DNA of 64,000 bases, from assembly GCA_958299035.1 (NCBI GenBank), contig CATQJL010000316.1:27596012-27660011 (forward strand). Reading direction: 5' to 3'. A model generated the notes under the pieces. The model had not been told where the DNA came from. It ran no database searches and saw only the letters and a program-made list of their open reading frames with translations. Below are positions 30,747 to 43,024 of the stretch, in pieces. Within the stretch, counting starts at the first letter, position 1. Each line of letters starts with the position of its first letter. This DNA is from Cylicocyclus nassatus (Eukaryota > Nematoda > Chromadorea > Rhabditida > Strongylidae). The position numbers and the translations under genes are program-made.

Positions 30747-31142
30747 TCTATATATATATAAAACTCAAAAATTGTCAGTTTGGAGGGTATGTGCGTTATA
30801 GAAACTCGCGCCGCTCAACCGATTCATCTGAAACTTTGCACACTTATGTTTTCGACCCCTGCGCAGATGATAGGCTACTTTTCGCGGCGATTCAAGGGGT
30901 CCTTCTATCGATTTATTGATTTGTTTACGTTTTTCTAAGGAATTGAAAGCTTATCATGCTTAATCGAGCATTTTCCCATTCCATGTAAAGGAGGGCGGTG
31001 AAGCTCATTTTTACCTCGGGATCGCGAGGATGCGGTATCGAAGCGGATGTCCCGGGGTAAGTCATCCAATATAAGAGGGGGGAGAGGGGGAGCTCGCAGT
31101 GCAGATGAAAATGGCCCGGGCTGGACCGGGAAAGCCAACTAG
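30747..31142 (+). mobile_element. Helitron-like element, tandem copy 1 of 3
   Basis: Starts TCTATATATATATAAAACTC after A. It ends CCCGGGCTGGACCGGG (5 bp stem) followed by AAAGCCAACTAG before T. The interior includes GTCAGTTTGGAGGGTATG and CGACCCCTGCGCAGATGA. No Rep/helicase coding, so non-autonomous. Confidence 0.6.
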
Positions 31143-31536
31143 TATATATATAAAACTCAAAAATTGTCAGTTTGGAGGGCATGTGCGTTATAGAAACGCG
31201 CGCCACTCAACCGATTCAGCTAAAACTTTGCACACATATGTTTTCGACCCTTGCGCAGATGATAGGCTACTTTTTGCGGCGATTTGTTGAGTCCTTCTAT
31301 CGATTTATTGATTTGTTTACATTTTCCTAAGGAATTGAAGGGTTATCATGTTCAATCAAGCATTCTTCATACTCATGTGAAGGAGCGCGGTGAAGCTCAT
31401 TTTCACTTCAAGATCACCAGGATGCGGTTTCCAAGCGGACGTCAGAAGGTAATTCATCCATACCATATAGGGCGGGGGGGGGGAGGCTCGCAGTGCGGTG
31501 AACCATGTCCCGGGCTGGACCGGGAAAGCCGACTAG
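31143..31536 (+). mobile_element. Helitron-like element, tandem copy 2 of 3
   Basis: Joined base-to-base to copy 1: TATATATATAAAACTC follows CTAG directly. Ends GGGCTGGACCGGGAAAGCC, GACTAG. About 85-90% similar to its neighbours by eye. Ten-G run at 31474-31483. Confidence 0.6.
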
Positions 31537-31925
31537 TACATATATAAAACTCAAAAATTGTCAGTTTGGAGGGTATGTGCGTTATAGAAACGCGCGCCAC
31601 TCAACCGATTCAGCTGAAACTTTGCACACATATGTTTTCGACCCCTGCGCAGATAATAGGCTACTTTTTGCGGCGATTTTTTGAGTCCTTCTATCGATTT
31701 ATTGATTTGCTTACGTTCTTCTAAGGAATTGAAGGCTTATCATGTTTAATCAAGCATTTTTACATAGCCATGTAAAGAGGGCGGTGAAGCTCATTTTCAC
31801 CTCGGTATCACGAAGCGGTTTCGAAGCGGATGTTCCAGGATGAGTCATCCATAACATATAAGAGGAGGGGGGGGCTCGCATTGCAGGTAACCAATGGCCC
31901 GGGCTGGACCGGGAAAGCCAGCTAG
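31537..31925 (+). mobile_element. Helitron-like element, tandem copy 3 of 3
   Basis: Begins TACATATATAAAACTC and ends GGACCGGGAAAGCCAGCTAG before T. Same internal blocks as copies 1 and 2. Confidence 0.6.
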
Positions 31926-33724
31926 TGATGAATAAAACCAACTACAAAAACACTAACATGTTTCATTTTATCCTTTAGTCTACAATATGGTCACTACTAT
32001 AGTTTATAGTATATGATCAATATATATAATATATCATATATTATTATATATAATGAAAGACGGAGTATAACAATTGTAAGTTGTTAAACTTCATCTACTT
32101 CAACAACATTCAAAAAAATTTTATCCTAAAACTATTTTGAAATAGACAGGACTCATGAACTCTCCTTCCTTACTGATAAGTTCCGGGGAGAGTTCTGAGC
32201 TCCTTTACTCCGTCTAAGGACAGGAACGAAACGGAGCTAAATTAGTTCACTGCAAAATTGATTTCCATGTTAAACAAAATATGGCACCACATTTTGTATA
32301 TTACTATCTCTATTTCTATTTCTATTTCTATTTGTATATTGCGGAAGACAGTGTTATTAGCAGTTAAAAACGCTTTTGTTTCAAGCTAGTAGATCTGATG
32401 CATTCCAAACTCCCATGATGTTCGTTATCAAAATATGCACAGTTCTCAAGTTTTTGAAGATAAATATAAAAATTTTGGAGGCGGACTTTTTCGAAGACAA
32501 AAAAGTGGATGTCTCGTATTTCAAGGTACGGTATTTCGAAACGAGCTTTGATGAATTTATGTGTAAAAAACTAGAAAGAAAGAGGTAGAAATTTAGAAGT
32601 TATACAAAGTTTCCCGTAAAATAGTAAAATATATTTTCCTCTTTGTAACAAGCATACTAAAAAAAGGCATGGTTGATTGAGTTTCTACCTGATAAAAAAA
32701 ATCACAAAGAAACCTGGTTTGTGCTGGAGTGATGGTTTCCGGATTTGTTAAGGGCAATATAACAAAAAGGGCGCCAAAATTTGAAATATAGGCACTTTAG
32801 GCCAGGTACCTTCAAACACCTTGTATAAGAGCAGGATCGACAGTTTATCGGTTTACTCAGCGCCAATCTTATGCTTGAGGAAACACCAGGTCAACTACTC
32901 ATGCGAACTTTCCAAATTCAAACTGAGTCTGTTTATTGTGCCGTCCAAAACAACAGAGTTGTAGGTGAGTATGAATAGATAATATAAAGAGGAACATAAG
33001 GGTTTAAACCAAATATAAACAGGGCGTCGATTCAGAAAGTAAACTTTGGCCTTTTTTCGCAGGGAGCGTAGCGCAGATTTTAGTTTGTTACCGGCCGTGA
33101 CCAATTATTTCCGGCGTATTTGTAGGAGATGAATGAATGGAAAAGTTATTATGCTTGTTGTGACAATTTTGAGAGAAGTTTGTTCAGTGGAAAGTAGCAA
33201 GTTCAGCGATCGCAACGATAGAACAAATATTAGCGAGCGCTTTTAAAGTTAAGTTGACTGTCATAACCCCAAGAAAGGTGCGGCAGCCACAGCTTTTTAT
33301 GGGTATACAATACCCCAACATCTCTGTCAAAGAAGAAATTTTGGCGAACCTTGTTTATGTCATTAAGTAGTCCAAGCCTCATAGTTTTCAAAGAAGTGAT
33401 AGAGCCTGCTTCGTCTCTATTTGCATGAATAATGACGCTGAAAGGATAGCAAGTGTAAACGAAAAATGGAATAGGGTATTGGCTGGGCTCTCAGTTCTAC
33501 AGTTCTCGTTTTTTGAAGTAGAATTCCTAACATGTGCTTATAGGTAGATCTTTTGCATGGAGTGGATAATAAGTCAATATCACAGTGTGCTTGTTTTTTG
33601 CGTAACGGAGTCATTGACATACTGTTAATGAACATTACGTTTTCCCACGTCACTTCAAGATCCTCTCACTTTCCTGACTCCCCTCCCCCTAACCCCCCCC
33701 CTAGCCTCGTGCGACATCCAACGC
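31926..33724. other. 1.8 kb non-coding stretch, no gene recognised
   Basis: Very AT-rich at first (31980-32060 is mostly AT). This may be the continuation of the AT-rich block carrying PLE copy D. A TATTTC microsatellite lies at 32309-32333. A nine-base C run is near 33693-33701. Confidence 0.4.
32309..32333 (+). repeat. TATTTC microsatellite
   Basis: About four consecutive hexamer units. Confidence 0.9.
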
Positions 33725-34122
33725 TTAAAGGCACCGTCCACCCAAAGTGGAGGTTTTACGAGATTCGATGCCATACTAATGTGGGCCCCACACTAGGCCA
33801 CTCTCCAAGTTTCCACGCAAAAGATTGCTTTCGAAGCGAGAAATCCGCTTTGGAAGGTAGGTAATAAAGAGCTGGTCGCTCCGCTCAGCTGGTCACTCCG
33901 CCCACTTTGCAGGTTTGGTGGGCTGCGGCGCTGATATACGCCGGGCGTATAACGCGCCGCAGCCCTGCGACCTGCACTTCCACCCATCCTGTTTGTTCTC
34001 TAAAATAGGGGTTTTTGGGGTTTTCGGGGATTCTCGACTTCGTATTCGAAATCAGGGCCTTCAGAAGGCCCGGAAGCAACAAAAACATGGAAGTCGAGAA
34101 TTTGGGTGGACGGTGCCTTCAA
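33725..34122. mobile_element. 398 bp TTAA-type MITE (AAGGCACCGTCCACCC ends)
   Basis: TTAAAGGCACCGTCCACCC and its inverse GGGTGGACGGTGCCTTCAA. The interior has a near-perfect 36 bp palindrome at about 33927-33962 built around TATACGCCGGGCGTATA. The copy at 46285-46650 is the same element in the opposite orientation. Confidence 0.8.
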
Positions 34123-35877
34123 CCCTAATCATACAGTTGAGTCAATTCACTGTTGTATAAGTTAGAAGGCAATAAAGCAGCTTACGATCATAATGATTCA
34201 TGCTGCGCTTTATTAAAGTAAGAAAGTTCGCAGTCATGGTGACTATGTTCTAATTTGCAAAGGGACAATTTTTTTTTGAAGGGAAAGAAAAATATGCATC
34301 AATAGGATGAGCATGCCTGTATGTATGGACACATACATCTGTGCGTCCTAATTCCAATCAGGCCAAAATTGGCTCGCGGTAGTCCGCGTGCTAAGGTTTT
34401 GCGTCACACTTACTCTTGCCCTGCTTTCTCTCTCTTTCTCTCTCTCTTTCTTCGACCTCTTCGCTCCCTCCGATAGTGCGCATATGCAGCGCAAAGCAGT
34501 GGCGCTGCGAGTGCGTAAATCTAGCCAACGGTTTGGCCCGATTTCAATCGAGGCAGACTATACCTACATATGCATGCATGCTTGCAAATGCAAGAAAGCC
34601 TTTTCTGAACAAATCTGTACCAAAATTAGCATGCATTTTCAATCACAGGCTACTTCTGCCATCGGTCTAACTCAGTTAAAGAAGAAACATCGTTATACCA
34701 TGAGGAGTGTGGTAGAAAAGTGTGTGGTTACAACCAAATCATTTATATGACATGTGTGCACTGCATACACCGTCCGTCACGTCGTGCTCATCCTCGATTC
34801 GCAATCGCGAAAACGCAAGACTAACCATATTTATCGCTTACATCACTTTGAGGTGAAATCAAGAACACTTCGAAAACACTTGCTATTATTTCCTCCAAGT
34901 TTCCAGGATGGGAATGCCAGAGGTGGACTGTGTGTGCAAAGACACACGTGATTATATAAAATAATTTGACTGCACAAGTTCAATGAGGTTTTGCTACTGA
35001 GAAAAGAGTCGCATGTGTTTAACTCCCCCCCCCCCTCCCTTTACTTAGTGAATGATTTCGAAAATTATTGGGTTCAAATTCCTTGGCATCGTCCCTCTCT
35101 CGGTTTTCACGCAAACATATCCTTACATAAATATGCTAAAATAAATTGAGCATGCTCCCATTTTCTTATTTGGACATTACAATCATCAAACACTCAAACA
35201 CCTGCCTACCTAGCGTTGATTGATGATAACAGGTGATGACAGGGGTCTGTAAGTAAGGCATTCTGTGAGAGATTTCTCAAGGAGCAAACAATAACTCGAA
35301 CAATGAGAGTGAATTTCGTGTAAAATTGGCAGTCATCTCTTGTTGATAAGATGTGTAAGTTGCACACGGTCCTGCTTAAAAATGTTTATTGTTACTGAAA
35401 TAACATTTCTTAGCTCGGGATTTTGTTTAAAATTGTAAAGCAGTTCTTTCGTATCGACCTTTGAGTGACACATAGGGCATCTGATTCGTCTCGAAAGGAG
35501 TTGGCAAAAGGTGAGAAAAAATTTGAAAGTGAATTATGCATGAATTCAAAAACTTTTGCATCTTATGCGTTAGTCAGAATAACCAATTTGTTGCTAATCT
35601 GTTCATATCAAAAGTGTATGGAAGGCGTTTCCTCTAAATCTTTTTAGGTCGCTTTTTTGCAGAAAATGATTGACATCCAAATTCGGTCAAAGGAAAAAAC
35701 TTTCCGAGTAGTAACGTCAACTGGTATCAGTTCATGTATTCACGCAACATCTTCTATTTTGAAAGCTGATTTCAACATGCATTCTTACCGTCTTTGCGGA
35801 AGCAGTTGTCATGGCTGCTCCGATCAGAATCGATGTACTCATTCTTGGGATTTTCATATTCTACTAGTGAGCACCTC
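34123..35877. other. Non-coding stretch, no gene recognised
   Basis: Contains a CT-rich microsatellite at 34423-34450, a hairpin near 34169-34205 (GCAATAAAGCAGC...GCTGCGCTTTATT) and an eleven-C run at 35025-35035. The ORF at 34388-34750 is driven by the CT tract. Bases 34316-34380 resemble the 5' block of the 4.6 kb Helitron-like family. Confidence 0.4.
34423..34450 (+). repeat. CT/TTTC microsatellite
   Basis: Pyrimidine tract of CTTT and CT units. Confidence 0.85.
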
Positions 35878-36305
35878 ATCTTTTCATTTTCATTTGTACG
35901 CTCAAGGCGTTCCAATACAGAAAAAACACATCGAGAACTTAGTAATACAGCGGAATAAACAATAAACGAATGCAGAGATCATCATATCAATCCGAGTCTA
36001 ATCCTAGTTAGACTAATGTAAGAAAGATGAAACAGCTTGCATTGAATTTGTTGATGGGCTAATAGATAGATATGTATACAAATGTAGGCATTGATAGGCA
36101 TTGATACTCATAACTCCAAAAGTTATAACTCCAAGGAGATGGGACCCATGATCCCTCGTTGCCAGCGGAACGATCTTTATGTCAAATCTTAAAAGCAAAC
36201 CAACAGCTTATAAGGCTGGTCTACTGGCCCAGGTATAATAACGGTAACTCCGCCTAGCAGGAAAATGCTGGGGAGGCCCAATGACCCCAAAGGTGAAAAG
36301 ATTTG
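35878..36305 (+). repeat. Dispersed 0.4 kb repeat, copy 1
   Basis: Blocks CATTTGTACGCTCAAGGCG, AGATGAAACAGCTTGCA, CGTTGCCAGCGGAACGATC, AGGCTGGTCTACTGGCCC and AATGCTGGGGAGGCCC all recur inverted at 61555-61970. No coding potential in common. Class unknown. Confidence 0.75.
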
Positions 36306-37382
36306 CCTTTGAGGTTATTGGGATCTTCTTGGTTGAATTAGTATTTGAGAGAAATTAGAACATTTTTAAGATTTTTTACACTTTTAAGTCTTCAGGTAGC
36401 TTCGCAACATGCAATTTTTGCTGTGAATGAGACTTTCAAAAACTTCTACATTTACAGATTCGGTCGAAAAAATATAAAAATAGCGCATTAAAGCATACTT
36501 GCTTTATGCACTTGTCATTAATTTCCTGCAGAATTTCAAAAAAATAAGTTTCTCAATCACGTAAACAGTAGAAACAATAAATGATACGCTGGCGACTATC
36601 TGAACAAACATTGAAAACGGTTCAAAGACATCGCTGTTGAGAAGAAAAAACACATTGAACTTCAAAATGTTTGTATAAGGTCGTTTCATAATTCTATTGA
36701 GTTTTCATGAAGCGACGCATTGACAAGAATAGAAGACTATATGTCGCTAAAAGTGTCCTTTTGCAGACATCTACAAAACGCACGTCTTGTACACATGTAC
36801 GCGTGGGTCATCCTTTTTGGCGACAAATAGTCTTCTGCCCCATAGGCATAGTCGACCATTTTTTCTTATTCAGGAAGTTGTAGTGCAGAACTGCGGCCCG
36901 CAAAAAGTTTTGTGTAAGGGATACTCTTTTAACACTTAGTTTTTTTAAGGTCCAACCATTTGCCTCAAAATGACTTGCAAATTTTAATTTCAATATCTTT
37001 CTAGAAACGAAAGAAAGATGCCGAATATATATACATTTTGATTTTCTTTGTTAATTGTGTAAAATCAGCTCGCTAGAAAGTACCAGGTTGGCACATGAAT
37101 AACGCAACTTTTCGTATTTGTTTTTTCCAATGTGGCGCATCCATCATTTGATGTCTTGATGATTAGGACGTAAGCTACATATGCAGTTTGAGCTACATAT
37201 GCAGCCATTTCTGCCGATTTCGCCATCGTATGTAAGGGTTATGGTAGGTTGATGTTAACGGAAAAATTTTTGGTTCCTCTAAATTTTGGCGAAACTTGGT
37301 GTAGGGAAGAAGATTTTTCGATACGCTTACGATTGCAAAAGTGATGTGTCCATTTCGCATGGGAAAGCCGCTTTTGTAAACA
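36306..37382. other. Non-coding stretch, no gene recognised
   Basis: AT-rich. Short ORFs only, no motif. Confidence 0.4.
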
Positions 37383-37626
37383 TGAAGGCAGCGTTCCGGC
37401 AAAGTGATGTTACTGGGATTTTATAGCGTTGCAATAGTAGATCTCGCAACTAATCTATTGGTGAAGCGAAAAACGAAAAAGCGCGTTTAGAAAGCTTGAA
37501 ATCCAGCTTCGAAAACAGCTCTTTTCCGTTATTCGCTGAAAATCCAGATATGGTTCAAGCATGGCGAGAAACCTTCGAAACTGTGCAAAACTGGGAATCG
37601 AAAATTTGCCGGGACACTGCCTTCAA
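37383..37626. mobile_element. 244 bp TTAA-family MITE (AAGGCAGCGTTCC ends)
   Basis: TGAAGGCAGCGTTCCGGCAAA-type left end and TTTGCCGGGACACTGCCTTCA-type right end. The borders TGAA and TCAA suggest a mutated TTAA. Confidence 0.65.
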
Positions 37627-37957
37627 GGTATCATTAGGTTTCATTAAGCATTGAACGAATATAGTGATTGGTTTACGAAAGCTTGGCAAATGTGAGGTTT
37701 TGCAGCTTACAAGAGAATGGTCAGAAATCGAAGTGGTCGATTCAAGCAAGCTGCATATCATTGGATGCACATAAAATGCTAACTCTAAATTTGTCTTCCT
37801 TATTTGCAAAACACTTTTTTGGATGAAGTTATAAGCCGTGCAGGCCATTATTTTGCGGCGTTCTGCAGATAAGAAAGACGGGTTTGATTAGGGTTCTATG
37901 CTGCATCGAAATGTATACAGCTTGTTTGGATTGGCCACTTCGACTTCTGAGGCAGCC
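37627..37957. other. Short non-coding stretch, nothing recognised
   Basis: No motif seen. Confidence 0.4.
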
Positions 37958-39295
37958 GCTACACTCCTCGAGGAGTATAGCATGGCGAAGGGCGATCCCA
38001 ATCGCACGATTGACCATCGCCGGTCGCCAAAATTAGCGACTGTGTATTTTATGCGTGTCGATCGCCAACCAGTTATCACTTCAATACACTTCCAATGTGT
38101 AGTCACCGAAAACTGGCGATCGCCAATCGCTACTACTGGCGATGGGAGGCGGTCGATTGGTACCCGGATAGCCGCTTGCAGCCCTACAGGGTGGTGATCA
38201 GCGAGGAGCGACGCAGGCTTACTTGCGTTGCGGCAGCCCGGATCTCTTGCCATTCACTCACCGCACTCTGAGGTGCGACAAGGCCTAGGTCGCGCATCAC
38301 AGTTCTGATGGCGCAGCCAATACAATTAAATTGAAAATAATTGGAATATGTATACTGACATGACGAGTCAGCAATCAGGCACCTATTAGCAGATCAATCA
38401 AGACTTTAAAACAAAAGTTAAATCTTTTCTTTTTTACCTACTAGTCATTTTGTATTCCAATAATCTTTGAAGATAAGTTGCTTTATACTTTTCAACCTGT
38501 GGTCAGATTTTTTTAACCGAATTTTTCTCGCTTCCCGAAAACTTGAATGTCTCGTAAAAATTCCGGATTTTTCACTAACAAAATGAACATGATTGCAATT
38601 AACACTAATTTTGGAATTTTTTAAAAAGCCTACTTTTCATATCAAAGCCAGTCCTCTCGGATATTGCTTAGAAAGTTGGACAAAGAGTAGAGGAGCTGCC
38701 CCAAAATGCCTAAATTGTTTACTATGAGTTCTATAAAAATACTCAAAGCTGATTTCTAGAAATTCGAGTTAAAATTTCGAAAACCGAGTTGAATTATTTT
38801 CAAACCATGTTTGAATTCAAATAAATTATTCGATCATTTCCAAATATTTTCTTTCTCAAAAATCCCATTTCTGAAATTTGTTAATATTTGATGAATTCAA
38901 AAAATTTTGAAAACCTTAAATCAGATGGTCCAATCGTTTAACTAATTTCATTCATTGTCCCGAATCTTTGTTCGTTCGAATGTTTTTAGAATCTTTTGTT
39001 GAAGTTGTTTCATTCTTACAACTGTATAATCCAGGTCATTTCGCACTTCAGAGCCTGGTGGCGAGAGACCGTGACTGAGAGAGTGGTTCCAGAAAGGCGA
39101 GAGGGAATTAGCGTAGCGCAGCGCAATGAGGATTGCGTCGCACCTTGGTAATTACCACACGGCGCGGCCGCGAGGCTGTCCGTGTATCAACTGATACGGA
39201 CCCACCGGCGATCGCCAATCGACAAAAATCGCCGGTTTTACACGTATTTGATGCATATCGATCGTCGCCATGCTATACTCCTCGAGGAGTATAGC
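37958..39295. mobile_element. 1.34 kb element with palindromic inverted termini
   Basis: Both ends carry GCTATACTCCTCGAGGAGT plus ATAGC, itself a perfect palindrome (one mismatch at the left). Inside it at both ends comes CATGGCGA. Subterminal regions are rich in GGCGATCGCC palindromes (38115, 39210 and others). The centre is AT-rich and non-coding. I do not recognise the family. Confidence 0.55.
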
Positions 39296-40589
39296 ACCTG
39301 CCTGACCAATTTTCTTGTTAGTTAGTACTGCTGCTCTTCCACATTTGACGCAATCGGCTCGTTAAACTTTTCGAGAGTGCACTATTTCGTCTACGGTATT
39401 CATTTCTTTTTTTTACTGAATTAAATAAGTCGAGCTTTAGCAACACCCACAATTATCTTGGTCTTTGTTTAATTCAGATTGCGGACTTTATTGAGCTTTA
39501 TTTTCTGCTTCAAGTCCGTAAAACCTAAAGCATCAGTTTTTGAAAATTTTTAACTTTGTTCTACCATGTTGTCAGAAAGCTAACGGTTTATGCATTCTTG
39601 TAGCTTACATCACATTCCCAAATAAAGACAGGAAATGGGTGTGGTTACATTTGCAAAAGACTTGTAGGAGAAGCTGCAAGACATAGATACCATTCTAATA
39701 CGCAGCTACAAGCACCTAATTCAGTATCCGTACAAGTGCGATATAGAAAGTTAAGTGTAACAAAGACTAGAAAAAAACTACCTGATTTAGAGATCGATCT
39801 TGACTTTGAAATCCAAAGTATTTTTTGCTTGTGTCGTTCGATTGAGGCATTGAGTAAACGTGAATCATGTTGATGCATGCCAGCAAACATAAGACAGCAA
39901 GCACAAAAACAGCAGTATACCTAATCAACCGAGGCATTGCATTGCAGGTTTGCCCAGTTTCCTTAAACGAGTACTGTAATAAGTTGATTGATACGCTCTC
40001 GTTAACTGTAAAGTTGGAGCAAAAGTCTGTCCTTCAGTAAAAATTTGCGACGTCATCTCCAGACATCTGACAGATCGGAGTGCATAAATTTGACTGGGAA
40101 GAAAGATTATGCAGTTCGATATTGCGTCTAAAAAAGAAGACAGTACAAAATAGCAGAAGCAGCATAGAATTTTTATATTTCCTCCGCAAAAGTCAATCTG
40201 AATACCACGGTTTTAAATTATCTGTTCTCGATCTTCGTAACACAGACTCGGGAGAACTCGCTACTTTCTGGCTAGACTTCTAACATATGGAAAAATGGTG
40301 TTCAAAACGGTCAAAGCAAAAGAAACTACATTTCTCAGGTAATACGGCAAAAAACGTTGTCTTTTCTTTGGCGCCATTTTTCGCAGATATTGCTTTTTCT
40401 ACTGCTTTTCCAAAGTCCGTGACTTGCTGACAAAAAGCTCAAATATCAACAAATCCGCATGAAGTGCGTTTTTGAAAAATTGGACCGTTCCATTCTTGTG
40501 CATAGCGAGCTTACATGCTGCTAAGGTATGCTATCCAAAAGCACGGGCGCTTATCTGCAACCCGCTCTGCGAAAATCATGACGGACAAA

Positions 40590-40650
40590 AGTACCACAAC
40601 GCGCAGAAAAACAGACGGTTTTAGCGCGTTATATAGTAGGATATACTAGT
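40590..40650 (+). repeat. Repeat end: AAAAACAGACGG...TAGCGCGTTAT
   Basis: CGCAGAAAAACAGACGG, TTAGCGCGTTATATAG and TAGGATAT correspond to 60410-60475 (CACAGAAAAAAACAGATGG, TTAGCGCGTTATTATAAT, AGGATAT). Probably the 3' ends of one dispersed repeat family. Confidence 0.45.
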
Positions 40651-40857
40651 GCTGAAGAATGTGACTTTTTACTTGAAAAAAGTTAAGCCAAAGAATTTTC
40701 TAAAAACAAGCGATTTATGGTCTTAGAAACTAGGAGGTAGAAGTTTCCAATTTAGAGCAGTACGCTCTAAACATAAAGTGAACACGATAACAAAAGAAAG
40801 ACCAAAAAAGATGGTAGGACAAGATTGGTGTTACAAAGACATTTACGGTAAATGTGC

Positions 40858-40990
40858 AGTCTACTTGGGTTCGAATCGAATGAGTGTTCGATCGTTATAA
40901 ACATTCGAATATAATCGCATTCGAAATTCGATATTCGGAGTTCTTCCATTTTCGAATAACAATGAAACTCAAATGATTGAAAAACGGGGT
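40858..40990. repeat. ATTCGA-rich low-complexity tract
   Basis: ATTCGA or TTCGAA occurs many times in 130 bases, in both orientations. A second tract is at 43400-43640. Confidence 0.7.
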
Positions 40991-42018
40991 TTATAATGGA
41001 TTTTACAAAAATTCATATTTGAATAAAATTCGTAATAACGTTATTTGAGTTTATCGCAGAGCCACTGCTGAGTAACAAGCTCGCTTCGTCTGCGTTTTTT
41101 CCCGCAAAACTCGATAATGTATCTTTTTGCAACCGATCACCCAAATGTAGGGGAACTCGCATTCCTCCAACTCCTTGCTACAGTTTAAAATTAGATATAT
41201 GATTGATCGATGCTTTTTCCTTTGCAATCAATGAGATAGTTCGAACTGCTATTGCCACCAAATCAACAAACAAACTATCGAATTCAAGCTCATGGTAGGA
41301 GTTCATATACTGGAAGAAATTATGTTGACAGGCCTGTTTCTGTCCGTTTGGCCTGCTCATGATTTTCGCACGCAAAGATTCACGCTTTCGAACATTTACA
41401 TCGAAAAGTTCTCGGCCTCGTGGCGCGCATCGGCCATTGAAATTCCAGCCTCACACGCCGCTGCCCATATATATCTTACGGGGAACGCCGCGGCCAAAGT
41501 TGAATTTGGGAAGAGATTATCGGGAAAGTCGCGGCCCAACCGCATCATTCGACGGGCAGCGGGTCTTATCAAAGGAATCACTTATTAATGCTGTAGGTTA
41601 AGGCGCAACGCGTGAGGTACGCCGCAGCGGTGGGGCTACCCTAAGTGTTTATGAGGCTGGGTATCACTTCTCGGAATTGATACTTTCTGACAGAGTTGAG
41701 TTTTTATGTTTACAAAGTGAACTTCGACAATCGGACAAGTATTATCGAAAACATTAGAATTTAAGTCGTCATCGTGAAAGACAGGCTTAAATAGTCCATT
41801 CATTTTTTTAGGTCTTAAGCATGATGATCGGGTTAGATATAGGCGCTGGCTTTCACCTATCGGGTCGAATATTGGTTTATCAGGCAGCTCGCGGCATGGA
41901 CGATCGGTCAGGCAAGCAATCGCGAACTTCCCTATGCAGATGTTTGGCTAATAAGCATTTTTGCGTGTAAAAGTTATATGCATTTGCATTGCCTGCTTGT
42001 GCATTTGCCTCAGTTCTA

Positions 42019-42935
42019 CTAGGTTGTTGCAAAAATAATGTCCGTTTTTCTAGGCCTATTTTCCGAACAACTTTCCTTCATAGCTTCTTTTTCGAAATGG
42101 ATTCTGCAAATCGTTGGAAAGCTTTCTTCATGCATTTTCTAACAGTTGTGAAATTAAGCTTCTATCTCATCTGTGAGAATTTCACCAGCATCTCAAACAC
42201 CTGCACTCAAAATCGAAAATTCGTTGCTTTAACTCCCTTGGCCACAATTCAGACGCAAATGAACCGGTTTTTTTGAAAACATAGCTACTGAATTGGTTGA
42301 GCATGGTTTACCTATAGCATATTTAGATAAATTTTTTCAAAATATCTGAATCGAGAAATCGACGCCCCAAAATAGATACTTGCTGCTGGCATTCTATGGG
42401 TCCAAAGTTTCTCATAAGTAGGGCAATCACCGAAGCTTCGCTCATTTCTGTATGCCTGAGATCAGGACATCTTTCCCACAATTTCAGCAGAAAAGCTTAG
42501 CTATTCGGTGTATAAAGAATTTCAAATTTCCTTACTTTGGGCCTTTCTGGCCTTCCACAAATAGGCTCGAAAAAGTGAAGAAATTTGAGTTTCTATCTTT
42601 TCTATTCGTAGGACTCCTTCATTAAAGTCTTTTCTAAGTGGAAGTATACTACTGGCTTGTGTCTATCAAATTAGCTAATTAGCAGCCAAAGGAACAAAAC
42701 TCGAAGAGAGCTGTGGTCTCACAAAGACGAGGTTTTTGAAAGAAAAACTTTCGTTTTTTTGACGCACGGTTTTCTTCCCGTCCGTGATATCAGTATATGC
42801 AGGTGCGCGTTAGGTTAAGAAAGGTTTACTGCTTTATATGGTTTTGATTGCATTCAAAAATATGAAAACTGGACAAAGTTATAGCTTATCAAAGTGAAAT
42901 TTTGCAAAGCGGACATTATTTTTGCAACAACCTAA
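42019..42935. mobile_element. 917 bp mariner-type MITE, TAGGTTGTTGCAAAAA ends
   Basis: CTAGGTTGTTGCAAAAATAA and its inverse TTATTTTTGCAACAACCTAA are flanked by TA on both sides. No transposase. Fragments such as the ORF at 41989-42276 are incidental. Confidence 0.8.
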
Positions 42936-43024
42936 TATTTTCAGAGATTTTCGCGAATGACGGGTTTATTCTGCGTAAAGAACATTGCGACTGTAGTAAA
43001 AAAAAATAGACTTAATTTTTGATC

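Larger units (their letters stand above)
39296..42016. other. 2.7 kb non-coding stretch, no gene recognised
   Basis: Includes a tail-like motif AGCGCGTTATATAGTAGGATAT near 40625-40650, shared with 60440-60470, and ATTCGA-rich sequence at 40858-40990. The ORFs at 41292-41601 are overlapping and unassigned. Confidence 0.4.

Noticed and set aside
30925..31941. ORFs within the tandem Helitron-like array
   Set aside because: They repeat because the units repeat, and they contain no Rep or helicase motif.
34169..34205. Hairpin GCAATAAAGCAGC...GCTGCGCTTTATT as another hammerhead-like PLE end
   Set aside because: It shares only the GCAATAAAG string. There is no CUGANGA or GAAAC core and no PLE coding upstream.
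34388..34750. 120-codon ORF as a secreted or membrane protein
   Set aside because: Its Leu/Ser-rich start is produced by the CT microsatellite at 34423-34450.
35060..35085. GGGTTCAAATTCC as a Pol III B box
   Set aside because: No A box at the right distance and no tRNA-like fold.
37958..39295. Palindromic ends as telomere-resolution or phage-type sites
   Set aside because: Nothing else suggests linear plasmid or phage DNA. Inverted placement around a non-coding body fits a transposable element better.
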